This document shows positions 45,433 to 55,913 of a DNA stretch of 64,000 bases, one piece after another. How positions within the stretch are numbered: position 1 is the first letter of the stretch; every line of letters begins with the position of its first letter. The stretch lies in NCBI GenBank assembly GCA_036794825.1, contig DAIRGA010000012.1, forward strand, positions 62,001-126,000, read 5' to 3'. Made by a program: the position numbers and the translations under genes. Origin of the DNA: RZYY01 sp036794825 (GTDB lineage: Bacteria > Bacteroidota > Bacteroidia > Bacteroidales > 4484-276). Below the pieces are notes generated by a model. The model searched no databases and was not told the origin of the DNA. It worked only from the letters and a program-made list of their open reading frames with translations.

Positions 45433-48400
45433 ATGCAGAATTTTTACAAAAATATTGTTCTGGTTTTCTTCCTTTGGATTAGCGCAGGTATTAACATTTG
45501 CGCACAGCCACAAATCCAGTCGGTAACTCCCAACGGCCTGACCATTGCCAGATACGAAAAATTTGAACTGACTGTGGCGCTCAGCGCTACCTTTTCCTCT
45601 CCCTACGATTTTGACCAGGTAAACCTTCAGGGGATTTTTACCTCTCCTTCGGGAAATGTTTTTGTGGTAGATGGGTTTTATTACCAGGCTTTTACCATGC
45701 CGGAACCCAATGTGCTGGTTGCCGATGGAGCGCCGGGCTGGCGAATCCGCTTTTCGCCCAACCAAGCCGGAACCTGGAATTATGTGGTTAAAGTAACAGA
45801 TACCCAGGGAACGGCTACCTTCTCCAACCAGCAATTTACATGCACCAGCTCAACTCACAAAGGATTTGTAAAAAGATCAGGTGCTAACCTTGTGTATGAT
45901 AACGGCGACCGGTTCATTGCCCTGGGAACCAACCTTGCCTGGACGGAGTGGGCAACGGGTTTCACCATTTACAACGACTGGATTTCTACCCTGAAAAGCA
46001 ATGGCGGGAACTATGTGAAAATTACTATGGCGCCATGGATTTTTGGGCTGGAATGGGGCGCCGGAACACTGGGAAACTACACCAGCAGGCAAAACCGGGC
46101 ATGGGCGCTCGACTGGGTTTTTGATAAATTGCTTCAGAATAATGTCTATTGCCAGCTACACTTCCTGGTACACGACGAATTGCGAACCGAATCGAACACC
46201 GGCTGGAATGAAAATCCCTTTAAAAGCACTAACGGCGGGCCATGCGTCAATCCACAGGATTTCTTTACCAATGCCACAGCCAAAAAGTTTTATAAACAGA
46301 AGATCCGCTATGCCATTGCCCGATGGGGATACTCCTCCTACCTGCATTCGTGGGAGGTGATGTCGGAAACGGATAACACGGGATTTTACAGCAGCAACTA
46401 CAGCCAAACGTACAATTGGGTGGTGGATATGACCGACTATGTGAAGACCAGAGATGTTCATCAGCGACCGGTTACCTCCGGATATGCCTGGCCACAGAAC
46501 GATCCTGCTTACTGGAGTCATAACCTTGTGGATTATTCGCAGATCCACCTATACGATTTCATTCCCGACCTGGAAATGAAAGTGTATAATTACTCAAGGC
46601 ATTACATTGATAAATTTCAGAAACCACATATTGCCGGTGAGTTTGCACTTGGTCACAATCCAACAACCATCAATCAATCCGATCCCGGAGGCGTTGCCTT
46701 TCACAACGTGCTGTGGTCATCAGTGTTTTCGGGGACGATGGGTTCGGCCATGTCGTGGTGGTGGGATAACTATCTCTATCCCAACGGGTTATTCGGCTAT
46801 TTTCAGCCTATTTCCTCTTTTATCAGTCAGGTAAATATAAAAGAAACCTCCTGGTATCATGAAATGCCGCTCACGAGCAGCAATACGCACGAAACCCTCG
46901 AAGTTTTCCCGGATTTTTCCTCAACATCGGCGAAGGCGCCAGCCAATACCTTCTACATCGGGCCGTCGGGTTCCATAAGCCCTACGGTGATGGACATGGG
47001 GCAGCATCTATTTGGCGGACTTTATGCTTCGCTTCGCAATCCGCCGGCATTTCATGTGAATTATATTAAACCAGGAAAATTCCGGGTAAGGACGGGCAAT
47101 CTAGCGGTGTTATCGAAAGTGAAAATAAGGCTGAACGGAGTGACGCTTGTCAATACCACAGCCTCCACCAACTCAACCTACAGCATTGATGTGCCCGCCG
47201 GCATTCATGTTATTGAAGTAGACAACTCCGGAACCGGCATTCTGAAGATTGAAAAATACATTTTGGAAAATTACATGCCGCAGCTACGGGCATTCACTCT
47301 GCGCAAAAGCAACCATGTGGCCGGCTGGTTTCAGAACATCAATTACCACTGGAAAAAATTGCAGGAAAGTGGACCACCGGCGCCGATAAGCGGTGGAAAG
47401 ATTGAACTTGGAAACCTAACACCCGGACTTTACAAGGTGAACTGGTACAACGGAAATGCGGTACTTGATTCCACGCAGTTGAAGTTTGCACAGAACGGAT
47501 CGCTTTCGCTTGATGCCCCTCCGATCGTTTGGGATGGCGCTTTTGATGCGAAATTCTTTGTTCCGTTCAATATTGATTTTGCTGCTAGTCCGCGTTCCGG
47601 ATTCTCACCGCTCACCGTGCAGTTTACCGATCAAACGACCTACACAACCGGCGGAAACTTCAGCTGGATGTGGAATTTCGGCGACGGAACATTCAGCTTT
47701 CAGCAGAATCCTCAAAAAACTTACAGTAATCCGGGTAGCTACACGGTTTCGTTGCAGGTGAGCCAGGGGCAGTATTTTCATTCTGTTACTAAAGCCAGTT
47801 TCATTGTAGTTGAGCAACCTCTTGTGGCCAATTTTTATGGCAGCCCGACCATCGTTCTGCCAGGAAGCCCCGTCCAGTTCACCGATTTATCCCTCGGCGG
47901 CCCGGTAAGCTGGCTCTGGAATTTTGGTGATGGTACCTTTGGTTTCCAGAAAAACCCACCAAAAATCTACAACCAGCCAGGCAATTACACTGTTTCGCTT
48001 ACTGTGCAGAAAGGTTCGCAAAACAGCACAATGACCAAAACCAACTACATTCAGGTGTTGGTTCCGCTAGTGGCTGATTTTACTTCTGATGCAACGCTGG
48101 CTTTACCTGGCCAGCCAATAGCATTTACCGATCTTTCCACCGGATTGCCGACCTCATGGTCGTGGAATTTTGGAAACGGTACAACAAGTAACCTCAAGAA
48201 TCCTGTTATCAGTTATGCTAATCCTGGGATTTACAATGTTTCGCTCACTGTAACCACCGCCCACCAGCAAAACAGCATTACCAAAAATGCTTACATCACG
48301 ATCCTCCCGGTCTTGATTGCTGATTTTGCGGCAGACACAACGCTGGTGGTTGCAGGAAATCCAGTAAGTTTCACTGATCTTTCTGCCGGCTCACCGACTT

Positions 48401-50286
48401 CGTGGAGCTGGAATTTTGGTAATGGGCAAACCTCCTCGCTCCAAAATCCAACACACACTTTTTCTCAGGCAGGATTTTACACCATCAGCCTCACGGTTAA
48501 CGATCCGCTGCAAACTTCCACGAAGATCAGGCAAAATTATATACAGGTTCTTGAGCCTTTATTGGCCGGGTTCTCAGCCAGTGCAACTACCGTTCTGCCC
48601 GGCCAGAACATTACTTTCGCAGACACTTCTACCGGATCACCCTCCACCTGGCTTTGGAATTTCGGCAACGGAATTACAAGCACACTGCAAAATCCCTCTC
48701 TAAGCTATACTGCTCCGGGAACCTACAGCGTATCGCTCACCGTGATGAATGATTATCAGCAGAATACAGTACAGAAAACGGATTATATCACCGTGCTTGT
48801 GCCAATGGTGGCCGACTTTGTGGCAAATACAATTGTTGGATGGACAGGTCAGACTATACAGTTTACCGATCTAACCACCTCAAATCCGGATACATGGCTT
48901 TGGGGTTTTGGCGATGGTCAGGGATCAACCGTTCAAAACCCGTCACATGTTTTCTCACAGGAAGGCTACTACACAATAAGCCTTACTGCGAATAATCTCT
49001 ATCAATCATCCACGGTCATAAAAACCAATTATCTCTATATTCGTGAGCCGCTGGTCACCGATTTTACGGCCGACACAACACTGGTTGTAATGGGCGATTC
49101 AGTTCAGTTTTCCGATCTTACTACTGGATTTCCCGAATCCTGGTCGTGGACTTTTGGCGATGGTAAAGGCTCATTAAAGCAACATCCCAAACACGCTTAC
49201 CAGGCTGCCGGCGAATACACGGTTTCGCTGAGGGCAAGGAGGGGTTTTTACAACAATCTGAAAGTTAAAACCAATTACATCACAGTAATCCCAAGACTTG
49301 AAGCAGCATTCACTTCTGATAAACAACTGGCTTTCGTGGATGAGGTTGTCCAGTTCACAGACCTTTCGGCTGGCAACCCCACCGCATGGTTTTGGGATTT
49401 CGGCAACTACAGCAATGCAGTTACTCAGCATCCCGAAATCTCTTTCAGCGACCCGGGAATTTATACGATCAGCCTCACAGTGGCCAATGAATATTTCCAG
49501 GATTCGCTTGTCAAGCCTGGGTTTATTACCGTCATCGAGCCGCTGGTGGCCAATTTCACGGCCTCTGTTTTCGAAGTAAATGTGGGAGAAAAAGTGCAGT
49601 TTTCTGATCTTACTACCGGAAGCCCCGATTCGTGGCAGTGGTTTTTCAGCAGCGGCGATACTTCCCTGGTGCAAAATCCGTGGATAACTTTCTGGCAGCC
49701 TGGTTTTGTGGATGTTACGCTAATCGTTCAAAATCAATACCTTAGCGATACAATTACCAAATTTGCGTTCATCTATGTAAAACCCACTGTTTACAGTCAG
49801 AACCTCAGCCTACCGGCAGGATGGAGCGGAGTTTCCACGTATATTCAACCCACTTCATTGTTCATCGAAGATATTTTTTCCGCTGTGACCGATAGGTTGG
49901 TCTATGCATTCAACGAGCAGGGAATTTTCTGGCCTGCTTTTAACATAAACACCATCGGTATCTGGGACATAACAAAAGGCCTTATCGTAAATATGAGTGC
50001 CCCCGGCGAAGTGACCATCGAGGGTTATCAGCTGGTGGAGGAGCAAAAACTTTTATCCCAGGGCTGGAATATTTTCCCGGTTTTAAGCCCTTGCGAGCGG
50101 CCGGCTGAAACATTGCTACAACCGCTTGAAGGCAGTTTTCAGCTTATAAAAACGGCTGACGGCACAAAAGTTTACTGGCCCGAAACCGGAGTAAATACGC
50201 TCCAAATCCTCAAACCCGGCATTTCCTACCTGATCTTTGTCCACCAGGAAAACCTCTTTACTTTCCCGGCTTGCGGAGGAAACTAA
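45433..50286 (+). CDS. Giant secreted glycoside hydrolase-like protein with nine PKD domains
   Basis: The 1617-aa protein has a signal peptide (~1-24), a DUF5060-type N-terminal beta domain (~25-115) and a (beta/alpha)8 glycosidase-like domain (~125-480). Likely catalytic acids are Glu308 in HSWEVMSE and Glu403 in HIAGEFALG, arranged as in clan GH-A enzymes. A beta domain follows (~500-700). Nine PKD domains of ~81 residues run from ~712 to ~1450, with cores such as WLWNFGDGT and WSWNFGNG. The last ~165 residues (LPAGWSGVSTYIQP to FPACGGN) are not a classical T9SS sorting domain. It probably binds and degrades a polysaccharide at the cell surface. Confidence 0.85.
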   Translation: MQNFYKNIVLVFFLWISAGINICAQPQIQSVTPNGLTIARYEKFELTVALSATFSSPYDFDQVNLQGIFTSPSGNVFVVDGFYYQAFTMPEPNVLVADGAPGWRIRFSPNQAGTWNYVVKVTDTQGTATFSNQQFTCTSSTHKGFVKRSGANLVYDNGDRFIALGTNLAWTEWATGFTIYNDWISTLKSNGGNYVKITMAPWIFGLEWGAGTLGNYTSRQNRAWALDWVFDKLLQNNVYCQLHFLVHDELRTESNTGWNENPFKSTNGGPCVNPQDFFTNATAKKFYKQKIRYAIARWGYSSYLHSWEVMSETDNTGFYSSNYSQTYNWVVDMTDYVKTRDVHQRPVTSGYAWPQNDPAYWSHNLVDYSQIHLYDFIPDLEMKVYNYSRHYIDKFQKPHIAGEFALGHNPTTINQSDPGGVAFHNVLWSSVFSGTMGSAMSWWWDNYLYPNGLFGYFQPISSFISQVNIKETSWYHEMPLTSSNTHETLEVFPDFSSTSAKAPANTFYIGPSGSISPTVMDMGQHLFGGLYASLRNPPAFHVNYIKPGKFRVRTGNLAVLSKVKIRLNGVTLVNTTASTNSTYSIDVPAGIHVIEVDNSGTGILKIEKYILENYMPQLRAFTLRKSNHVAGWFQNINYHWKKLQESGPPAPISGGKIELGNLTPGLYKVNWYNGNAVLDSTQLKFAQNGSLSLDAPPIVWDGAFDAKFFVPFNIDFAASPRSGFSPLTVQFTDQTTYTTGGNFSWMWNFGDGTFSFQQNPQKTYSNPGSYTVSLQVSQGQYFHSVTKASFIVVEQPLVANFYGSPTIVLPGSPVQFTDLSLGGPVSWLWNFGDGTFGFQKNPPKIYNQPGNYTVSLTVQKGSQNSTMTKTNYIQVLVPLVADFTSDATLALPGQPIAFTDLSTGLPTSWSWNFGNGTTSNLKNPVISYANPGIYNVSLTVTTAHQQNSITKNAYITILPVLIADFAADTTLVVAGNPVSFTDLSAGSPTSWSWNFGNGQTSSLQNPTHTFSQAGFYTISLTVNDPLQTSTKIRQNYIQVLEPLLAGFSASATTVLPGQNITFADTSTGSPSTWLWNFGNGITSTLQNPSLSYTAPGTYSVSLTVMNDYQQNTVQKTDYITVLVPMVADFVANTIVGWTGQTIQFTDLTTSNPDTWLWGFGDGQGSTVQNPSHVFSQEGYYTISLTANNLYQSSTVIKTNYLYIREPLVTDFTADTTLVVMGDSVQFSDLTTGFPESWSWTFGDGKGSLKQHPKHAYQAAGEYTVSLRARRGFYNNLKVKTNYITVIPRLEAAFTSDKQLAFVDEVVQFTDLSAGNPTAWFWDFGNYSNAVTQHPEISFSDPGIYTISLTVANEYFQDSLVKPGFITVIEPLVANFTASVFEVNVGEKVQFSDLTTGSPDSWQWFFSSGDTSLVQNPWITFWQPGFVDVTLIVQNQYLSDTITKFAFIYVKPTVYSQNLSLPAGWSGVSTYIQPTSLFIEDIFSAVTDRLVYAFNEQGIFWPAFNINTIGIWDITKGLIVNMSAPGEVTIEGYQLVEEQKLLSQGWNIFPVLSPCERPAETLLQPLEGSFQLIKTADGTKVYWPETGVNTLQILKPGISYLIFVHQENLFTFPACGGN

Positions 50287-50312
50287 AGCAATACAATTAA
50301 TTCTGATTCAGT

Positions 50313-52214
50313 TTAATACGCCCTCTCATTCCTGTTTTCGATAAAGTTGATGAAGGAGCGGTTAACCACTTTGTTGCCCCCGGGTGTGGGATAGTTACCC
50401 GTGAAGTACCAGTCGCCGCGATGGTTAGGTATAGCGGTGTGCAGGTCTTCGATAGTTTGGTAGATGATCTCAATTTTTGAACCGATTCCCGGCGGTGTAA
50501 CAATCGCTGAAATTCTTTCGGAGATCTGCTTTGCGGTAAAAGGCTTGTAGATATCTTTTACATAATTGATGATTTCTTCTTTAGGTTTTTTCTCCTGCGC
50601 TTTGGCTTTTTTGTACACCTCGTTGATGATGTGTTCCTGGTGGGTGTCGCGCAGAAGCTCTATTGCAGCCCTGAAAGCCACAAATTCACTGAGTTTGGTC
50701 ATATCAATACCATAGCAGTCGGGGTAGCGGATCTGCGGCGCCGAAGAAGCTACTACGATCTTTTTTGGCCCAAGCCGGTCGAGAATCCGGATTATACTTT
50801 GCCGCAGGGTAGTTCCTCGGACAATGGAATCGTCAATTACCACCAGGTTGTCAATTCCTTCCCTGATTACGCCGTAGGTAATATCGTAAACGTGCCCAAC
50901 CAGGTGGTCGCGTCCACTCTCTTTGGTAATGAATGTACGGAGTTTAACGTCTTTAACGGCGATGTCTTCGATGCGCAGCGAACAGCTAAGAATCTGGTTT
51001 ACTTTTTCGGGTGTGATCTGGCTTCCCAGCTCAATAATGCGGTCGGTTTTAAGCTGGTTGCAAAACACGTGAAGCTCTTCAACCAGTCCTTTGAATGCCA
51101 CCGCTGCTGTGTTGGGAATATAGGAAAACACTGTGTTCTCCAGATCGTGGTTAATGCTTTTGAGGATAGCAGGCGTAAGTAATTTCCCGAGCATTTTGCG
51201 CTCCTTGTAAATGTCTCTGTCGGTTCCGCGGGAAAAGTAGATACGCTCGAACGAGCATGATTTTTTTTCTTTTACTTCGGTGAAGGGAACTTCACTTATT
51301 CGCCCGTCCTTTTTGATAATAAGTACATGCCCGGGTTTCAGTTCCTTCACTTTTTCGGCCTTAACATTGAAAGAAGTTTGAATGACCGGCCGTTCAGATG
51401 CGGCAACGGCTACCTCATCATCGGCATAATAAAACGCCGGCCTGATGCCTGATGGATCTCGCATAATGAAAGCGTCGCCGTGCCCAAGCAGTCCGGCAAT
51501 CACATAACCGCCGTCCCAGTATTTTGCGGCGCGGCTCAGTATCTGCCTTACATCGAGATCCAAAGCGATTTTGTCGGTGATCTCCTTTTTTACCAGTCCC
51601 TGCTTTTTGTATTTCTGGTAATGGATTTCATTCTCCTCGTCGAGAAAATGACCGATTTTTTCCAGAATCGTTATCGTGTCGGTAGTTTCGATGGGGTATT
51701 GACCCAATTCCACAAGTTGGCTGAAAAGTTCGTCAACGTTGGTCATGTTGAAATTGCCCGCCAGCACAAGGCTTTTCGTCATCCAATTATTTTCACGGAG
51801 TACCGGGTGCAGGTTTTCGATTTTGTGCCCGCCGAAAGTGCCGTACCGGAGGTGGCCAAGAAAGACTTCGCCGGTAAATTCCATATTTTTTTTCAGCCAA
51901 TCCGTATCATTCAGCAGTTCAGGGTGTTGTGACTGGATTTTGGAAAACTGCCTGTAAATGTGATCGAAGGTGTCAATGATCGGGGTGGATGAGTTGGAGC
52001 GAAATCGGTTGATGTACCGGATGCCTGGTTCCACATCGAGTTTGAGGTTGGCAATACCTGCTCCGTCCTGCCCGCGGTTGTGCTGCTTTTGCATCATCAG
52101 GTGCATTTTGAGCAGGGGGTAAAACGGGGTACCATATCTGGCCTGATAAAACTCCAGCGGTTTTAGCAACCTTAAAAGAGCAACACCGCATTCGTGGTTA
52201 ATGAAATCACTCAT
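50313..52214 (-). CDS. purF: Amidophosphoribosyltransferase-like protein (long type)
   Basis: The 633-aa protein has an N-terminal class II glutamine amidotransferase domain with Cys9 in HECGVAL as the likely nucleophile after a short propeptide; HNRGQDGAG follows. The C-terminal half is a phosphoribosyltransferase domain with the PRPP-binding motif VVIDDSIVRGTTLR (~residues 455-470). It would make phosphoribosylamine, the first step of purine synthesis. It is longer than the ~470-aa standard PurF, with an inserted helical region (~100-210). Bacteroidota often carry such a long version beside a standard one, so it may be a paralogue. Confidence 0.85.
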   Translation of the reverse strand: MSDFINHECGVALLRLLKPLEFYQARYGTPFYPLLKMHLMMQKQHNRGQDGAGIANLKLDVEPGIRYINRFRSNSSTPIIDTFDHIYRQFSKIQSQHPELLNDTDWLKKNMEFTGEVFLGHLRYGTFGGHKIENLHPVLRENNWMTKSLVLAGNFNMTNVDELFSQLVELGQYPIETTDTITILEKIGHFLDEENEIHYQKYKKQGLVKKEITDKIALDLDVRQILSRAAKYWDGGYVIAGLLGHGDAFIMRDPSGIRPAFYYADDEVAVAASERPVIQTSFNVKAEKVKELKPGHVLIIKKDGRISEVPFTEVKEKKSCSFERIYFSRGTDRDIYKERKMLGKLLTPAILKSINHDLENTVFSYIPNTAAVAFKGLVEELHVFCNQLKTDRIIELGSQITPEKVNQILSCSLRIEDIAVKDVKLRTFITKESGRDHLVGHVYDITYGVIREGIDNLVVIDDSIVRGTTLRQSIIRILDRLGPKKIVVASSAPQIRYPDCYGIDMTKLSEFVAFRAAIELLRDTHQEHIINEVYKKAKAQEKKPKEEIINYVKDIYKPFTAKQISERISAIVTPPGIGSKIEIIYQTIEDLHTAIPNHRGDWYFTGNYPTPGGNKVVNRSFINFIENRNERAY

Positions 52215-52255
52215 TGTGTGGTTTTTAGCTGTGAAAACCTAATCAGTTGACGGCA

Positions 52256-52263
52256 CAAAGGTA
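52256..52263 (-). promoter_or_regulatory. -7 element for the amidophosphoribosyltransferase
   Basis: On the minus strand the sequence reads TACCTTTG, matching TAnnTTTG, 41 nt before the ATG at 52214. The -33 element is unclear. Confidence 0.4.
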
Positions 52264-52349
52264 ATATGGAACGGCAAACCGGGCGGGTTAAAATCGGGTT
52301 CATTTGAAAAATGAGAGCTTAAACGGATAACAGGATTGGTGCTGGTGCA

Positions 52350-55300
52350 TCAGAAGTCCAGGCTCATAGAGAAATAGAATATGGGATCTTTTTTAAATTT
52401 ACCATCCTCGATACCCCAGGCCAGGTCGCCTTTCATGAAATAGCCCAAAAGTTTTGTGCGCGCCCCGAATCCGATCCCGCCGATAATGGGGTCTTTTTCA
52501 TATTGAACCTTGATTCGCAGTGGGCCGTAGGATTCGTACTTGGTGTAGAGAACATTATTTTCATCGTATGGATTCCAACCCGACCATGCAGTTCCAACAT
52601 CTCCAAACCCGACCAGCTGAAAATTTTTTACAAACTCGGAATTGATGGGCCGGTTGAGAAAATAAGTAAACACCGGGAATCTTAGTTCTGAGTTGATAAC
52701 CAGGAAGTTATTCCCGTTACGGGCATTCTGGTTGAACCCTCGCATGCTGGTTGCAACTGTTTGGTAAGCCCAGTTCTGCTCAGGATCAATACGTGTTTCA
52801 GGATCAAACTCTGCACCAACCCAGCCATCGGCGCCACCCATGAAATAGAGCAAACGGTCGCTTCCGAAGTTTGTGCTGCCTGCAATCCGGTTTGCCCAGA
52901 TAAACGACCTGTGGATCCGTTTGTAATTCCTCATGTCAAATCCCAGCACCATCAGGTTGTTGCCCGATTGGTCAATTTTCTGGTTATATTCGGCAAAAAT
53001 CATAAAACGGTTACCCTGTGGCAGATTCAACCCCAGTTGCCGGCTATCGTCATAAATAAGCTGTGCTTTAGCACCACCCCAGTTCATCACAGAGTTCGGT
53101 TCTTTAATTAGCTGTTCGAAAGGGCCTGTGATGATATAATTTTCGTTACGGGCCAGAAAAGTACCGCGCAGGCGAAGCGTTCTTGTAAGTGGCCAGGTTA
53201 ATATCAGGTAGCCTTCATATATCTTTTGCCGCTGAATGAAGGATGAGGTGACAACCTCCTCAAGATAGCGATGCTGAAAAACCACTTCTTTATCAAGCCG
53301 TTTTTTCAGGTTAGCGAAATTCAGGAAGAATTCCTTGTTTACAAGATCCAGCCCCAGCCTCACACCGCCCATAATCCGGTAATCCTCCATCAGATCAGTC
53401 ATCCCAACCATAAAAGTCGGGCTGAACCCGGGATTAGTGTAAAACGGAAAATCTGCCGATGAAAATGGTTGGTACATTTTGTTGAGGTAGGAGAAGTCGA
53501 GTTGCGTAACTACTTTGTTGATAGAGTATTCGGTGTAATAATTTCGCTGGATCGGGATGATAAATTCAGGAATGGAGTCGGTTTCTTTTTCCTCATTTCT
53601 GAAACGATTTACCAGCGCATTCACACTATCAGGCATGTTAATCCCAATTACTCCCTGCATCCTAGCCTGGATATCGGTTGAGTCTGTTTGAATAAAAGCA
53701 GAATCGGCGATCTGCTCATTCGAAATATCTGCAGAGAAACTCTCATCACGCATCACATTCCTGAAACTTTTGCGAGTTCGCTGCTCTGAAGGCTTTCCGG
53801 CTGGTGCTGCCATATTGCTGATTGCCTCCTGAATAGCCTGCCCGATAGGAATTACGGGTTTTTCGATTAACCTCTCCGCAGGAACCAGCGTTTTTGAGTA
53901 AGTAGTTTTTCCTGGCTGCACCGGCGTGAGGCGATCAGGGAGCAGCATATCTTTCCGGTAGAGATTATCCAGCCTGTTATTGTTGATAATGAATGCGTTG
54001 GAAATTGCTTTTGGAGTGATATCGTGGTGAAGTATGCCTGCTGAATAATTAGTGAATGGAAACGATCGGGTAAAAAAGCGATAATGAACGGTTGTATCCA
54101 CCCATGCTACAGCGCTGTCGGGCTTCCCGAGGAACTGATTGTAGATTCCACTTTCATCGCTAAGGTACGACAGGTAGTTTTTACTGTAGCCCACAGGCTG
54201 CTTTTCATTGATGCCGGGAGTGTTGGTAATCCTTCTCAGCTCCGGGCTTTTGGTGGCGTAGTTGTAAAGAAAAATGTCATAATCAGCTTTCTGCCTGGTG
54301 AAGCCTCCCTTTATACCCGTCACCAGCGTGTCGCCGGGGCGATTGGAGCTGAAGACTATTTTGGTTGAACTTTCGGTAAAGCGCGGGTTGAGGTCGTCGT
54401 AAATGTCGTTGGTAATTCGCTCAGGACTTCCAGAAATCAGATTAAAAGTAAAAATATCGCTTTGTCCCCCCTGTACTGCCGAAAGCAGCAGCATCTGGCC
54501 ATTATCGGAGTAAGAGAAATCAAGGATTTTTTCAAACCCGAACAAACTGCGCTCTGTCCATTTTTTTTCTTCGAGATCATAAAAATGAAGCTGGTTCAAT
54601 CCTTTATCCTCTATCAAAACACTTAAAATCCGCCCCGAAGGATGCCAGGCAATAACCGGATAAGCGTAGTCCACCTTTTCGTCGAGCCGGTAGCCGCCAG
54701 TGCGAAGTTTTTTTAGTTTGCGGGTGTTAAAATTATAAAGCCACACATGAAATTTACCGGTTTCGTTAGTTACAAAAGCCATGTGCTCACCGTTGGGAGA
54801 GGCTTTGAGCTGCGAATAACTGCGACCGTTGACATTCCGTTTCAGCACCCGTTTTCCTTGCAATTTGGCATCGTCGGGTGTCGGTTCAAAATTTGCGGCA
54901 TCAGCCTCGTAAATCCCGGTAAAATGATTGAACCATTCATCATACGTGGTTTTGAGTGTGGTACCCAAAACGTATTGAAACCCTGTATCAAGGCTCCGGC
55001 TTACGCGGATCATGTTAATGATATTCACCACATTATCCCGGCCGTATTTGTCGGCAATGAATTTCCAGAACGAATGTCCTGCATCTTTTACATAAAACTC
55101 GTCGCTCACCAGCCGGTTGAAATTCTTGTATTTTCCTGAAGCTAAAGCACTTCTGATCCGGTTGTCCACATCGGAATTCCATTCTTCAGCCAGGTAGGAA
55201 ACCAATCCCAGCGCAAACCATTCCGGCATATTCTGCAAAAATGAGTTCATCATTTGTGAACCGATATTGCTGCCAAAAATGGAATTCTGAAGCAACACAT

Positions 55301-55772
55301 GCGCAATTCCCTGCCTTATCTGGCGCTCGAAATTGGCGATTGATCCGTCGAAATACAGAATTACTTTGTTACCAAGGATGTAGGATACCCCACCGGTGTT
55401 GTATTGCGAATTGTCGCTGACCCCAATGTTGCTCTGCTTTAAATCGTTGAGGTTGTTGAAGATAATGAATTGAACTTTCCCGCTGAGGTAGGTTCCAAGC
55501 TCGGTTTCCATCCTCACAAGCTCTGATGTGGCATACTTCGAAGTATGTTCGGCTAACTCCTTTCCATTGAGGTAGAAATAGGTATCAAAACGTTCGAACT
55601 TATAGTAAGTCCATAGGAAATCCTTGAATTGAACCCGGCTGCGTCCAAACTCCATCTGATAACCCTCGTAAAACTGCGCTTTACCCTGATAAGGCAGAAA
55701 CATCAAAAACAGAGCAGCAATCAGCAGCTTGTTTTTCACAGGTAATAAATAACGGGTAAATAATCGCATCAT
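52350..55772 (-). CDS. Three-part outer-membrane protein: degenerate gluzincin, TolB-like propeller, beta-barrel
   Basis: The frame opens with TTG at 55811, but ATG 55772 gives a normal signal peptide (LLIAALFLMFLPYQGKAQ); the product is 1140 aa. Residues ~45-275 resemble a gluzincin peptidase, but the zinc motif HExxH reads QGIAH (154-158) and the later PEWFxEG reads PEWFALG, so it is probably inactive. Residues ~290-560 form a TolB/WD40-like propeller. A linker follows, then ~760-1140 resemble a BamA/Omp85-like surface-antigen barrel (GNRFMIFAEY, LVGFGDVGTAW) ending in aromatic FSMSLDF. Role unknown, perhaps outer-membrane assembly or scaffolding. Confidence 0.75.
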   Translation of the reverse strand: MMRLFTRYLLPVKNKLLIAALFLMFLPYQGKAQFYEGYQMEFGRSRVQFKDFLWTYYKFERFDTYFYLNGKELAEHTSKYATSELVRMETELGTYLSGKVQFIIFNNLNDLKQSNIGVSDNSQYNTGGVSYILGNKVILYFDGSIANFERQIRQGIAHVLLQNSIFGSNIGSQMMNSFLQNMPEWFALGLVSYLAEEWNSDVDNRIRSALASGKYKNFNRLVSDEFYVKDAGHSFWKFIADKYGRDNVVNIINMIRVSRSLDTGFQYVLGTTLKTTYDEWFNHFTGIYEADAANFEPTPDDAKLQGKRVLKRNVNGRSYSQLKASPNGEHMAFVTNETGKFHVWLYNFNTRKLKKLRTGGYRLDEKVDYAYPVIAWHPSGRILSVLIEDKGLNQLHFYDLEEKKWTERSLFGFEKILDFSYSDNGQMLLLSAVQGGQSDIFTFNLISGSPERITNDIYDDLNPRFTESSTKIVFSSNRPGDTLVTGIKGGFTRQKADYDIFLYNYATKSPELRRITNTPGINEKQPVGYSKNYLSYLSDESGIYNQFLGKPDSAVAWVDTTVHYRFFTRSFPFTNYSAGILHHDITPKAISNAFIINNNRLDNLYRKDMLLPDRLTPVQPGKTTYSKTLVPAERLIEKPVIPIGQAIQEAISNMAAPAGKPSEQRTRKSFRNVMRDESFSADISNEQIADSAFIQTDSTDIQARMQGVIGINMPDSVNALVNRFRNEEKETDSIPEFIIPIQRNYYTEYSINKVVTQLDFSYLNKMYQPFSSADFPFYTNPGFSPTFMVGMTDLMEDYRIMGGVRLGLDLVNKEFFLNFANLKKRLDKEVVFQHRYLEEVVTSSFIQRQKIYEGYLILTWPLTRTLRLRGTFLARNENYIITGPFEQLIKEPNSVMNWGGAKAQLIYDDSRQLGLNLPQGNRFMIFAEYNQKIDQSGNNLMVLGFDMRNYKRIHRSFIWANRIAGSTNFGSDRLLYFMGGADGWVGAEFDPETRIDPEQNWAYQTVATSMRGFNQNARNGNNFLVINSELRFPVFTYFLNRPINSEFVKNFQLVGFGDVGTAWSGWNPYDENNVLYTKYESYGPLRIKVQYEKDPIIGGIGFGARTKLLGYFMKGDLAWGIEDGKFKKDPIFYFSMSLDF

Positions 55773-55840
55773 ACGCAACCACAGCAGGTTTTTGGTTAAT
55801 CTCCTCAACAAAGCCTCTCAACCTTAATTTTGAATATTGA

Positions 55841-55848
55841 TAACTTTG
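55841..55848 (+). promoter_or_regulatory. -7 element for the MBL-fold hydrolase
   Basis: TAACTTTG matches the Bacteroidota -7 element and lies 66 nt before the preferred ATG at 55914. It argues against the frame's upstream ATG at 55830, which would be upstream of the transcript start. Confidence 0.45.
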
Positions 55849-55913
55849 TAACCTCTAAATTATTTTGCCGTAAAGACGGCATTCAACCTAACATTAACAA
55901 AAGGATAATTGAA

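Noticed and set aside
47570..49790. Tandem repeat that might be a CRISPR or satellite array
   Set aside because: The ~245-base period is the coding repeat of PKD domains, diverged at DNA level and in frame throughout.
50631..51182. 183-codon plus-strand frame inside the amidophosphoribosyltransferase gene
   Set aside because: It lies opposite clear PRPP-binding and catalytic motifs on the minus strand.
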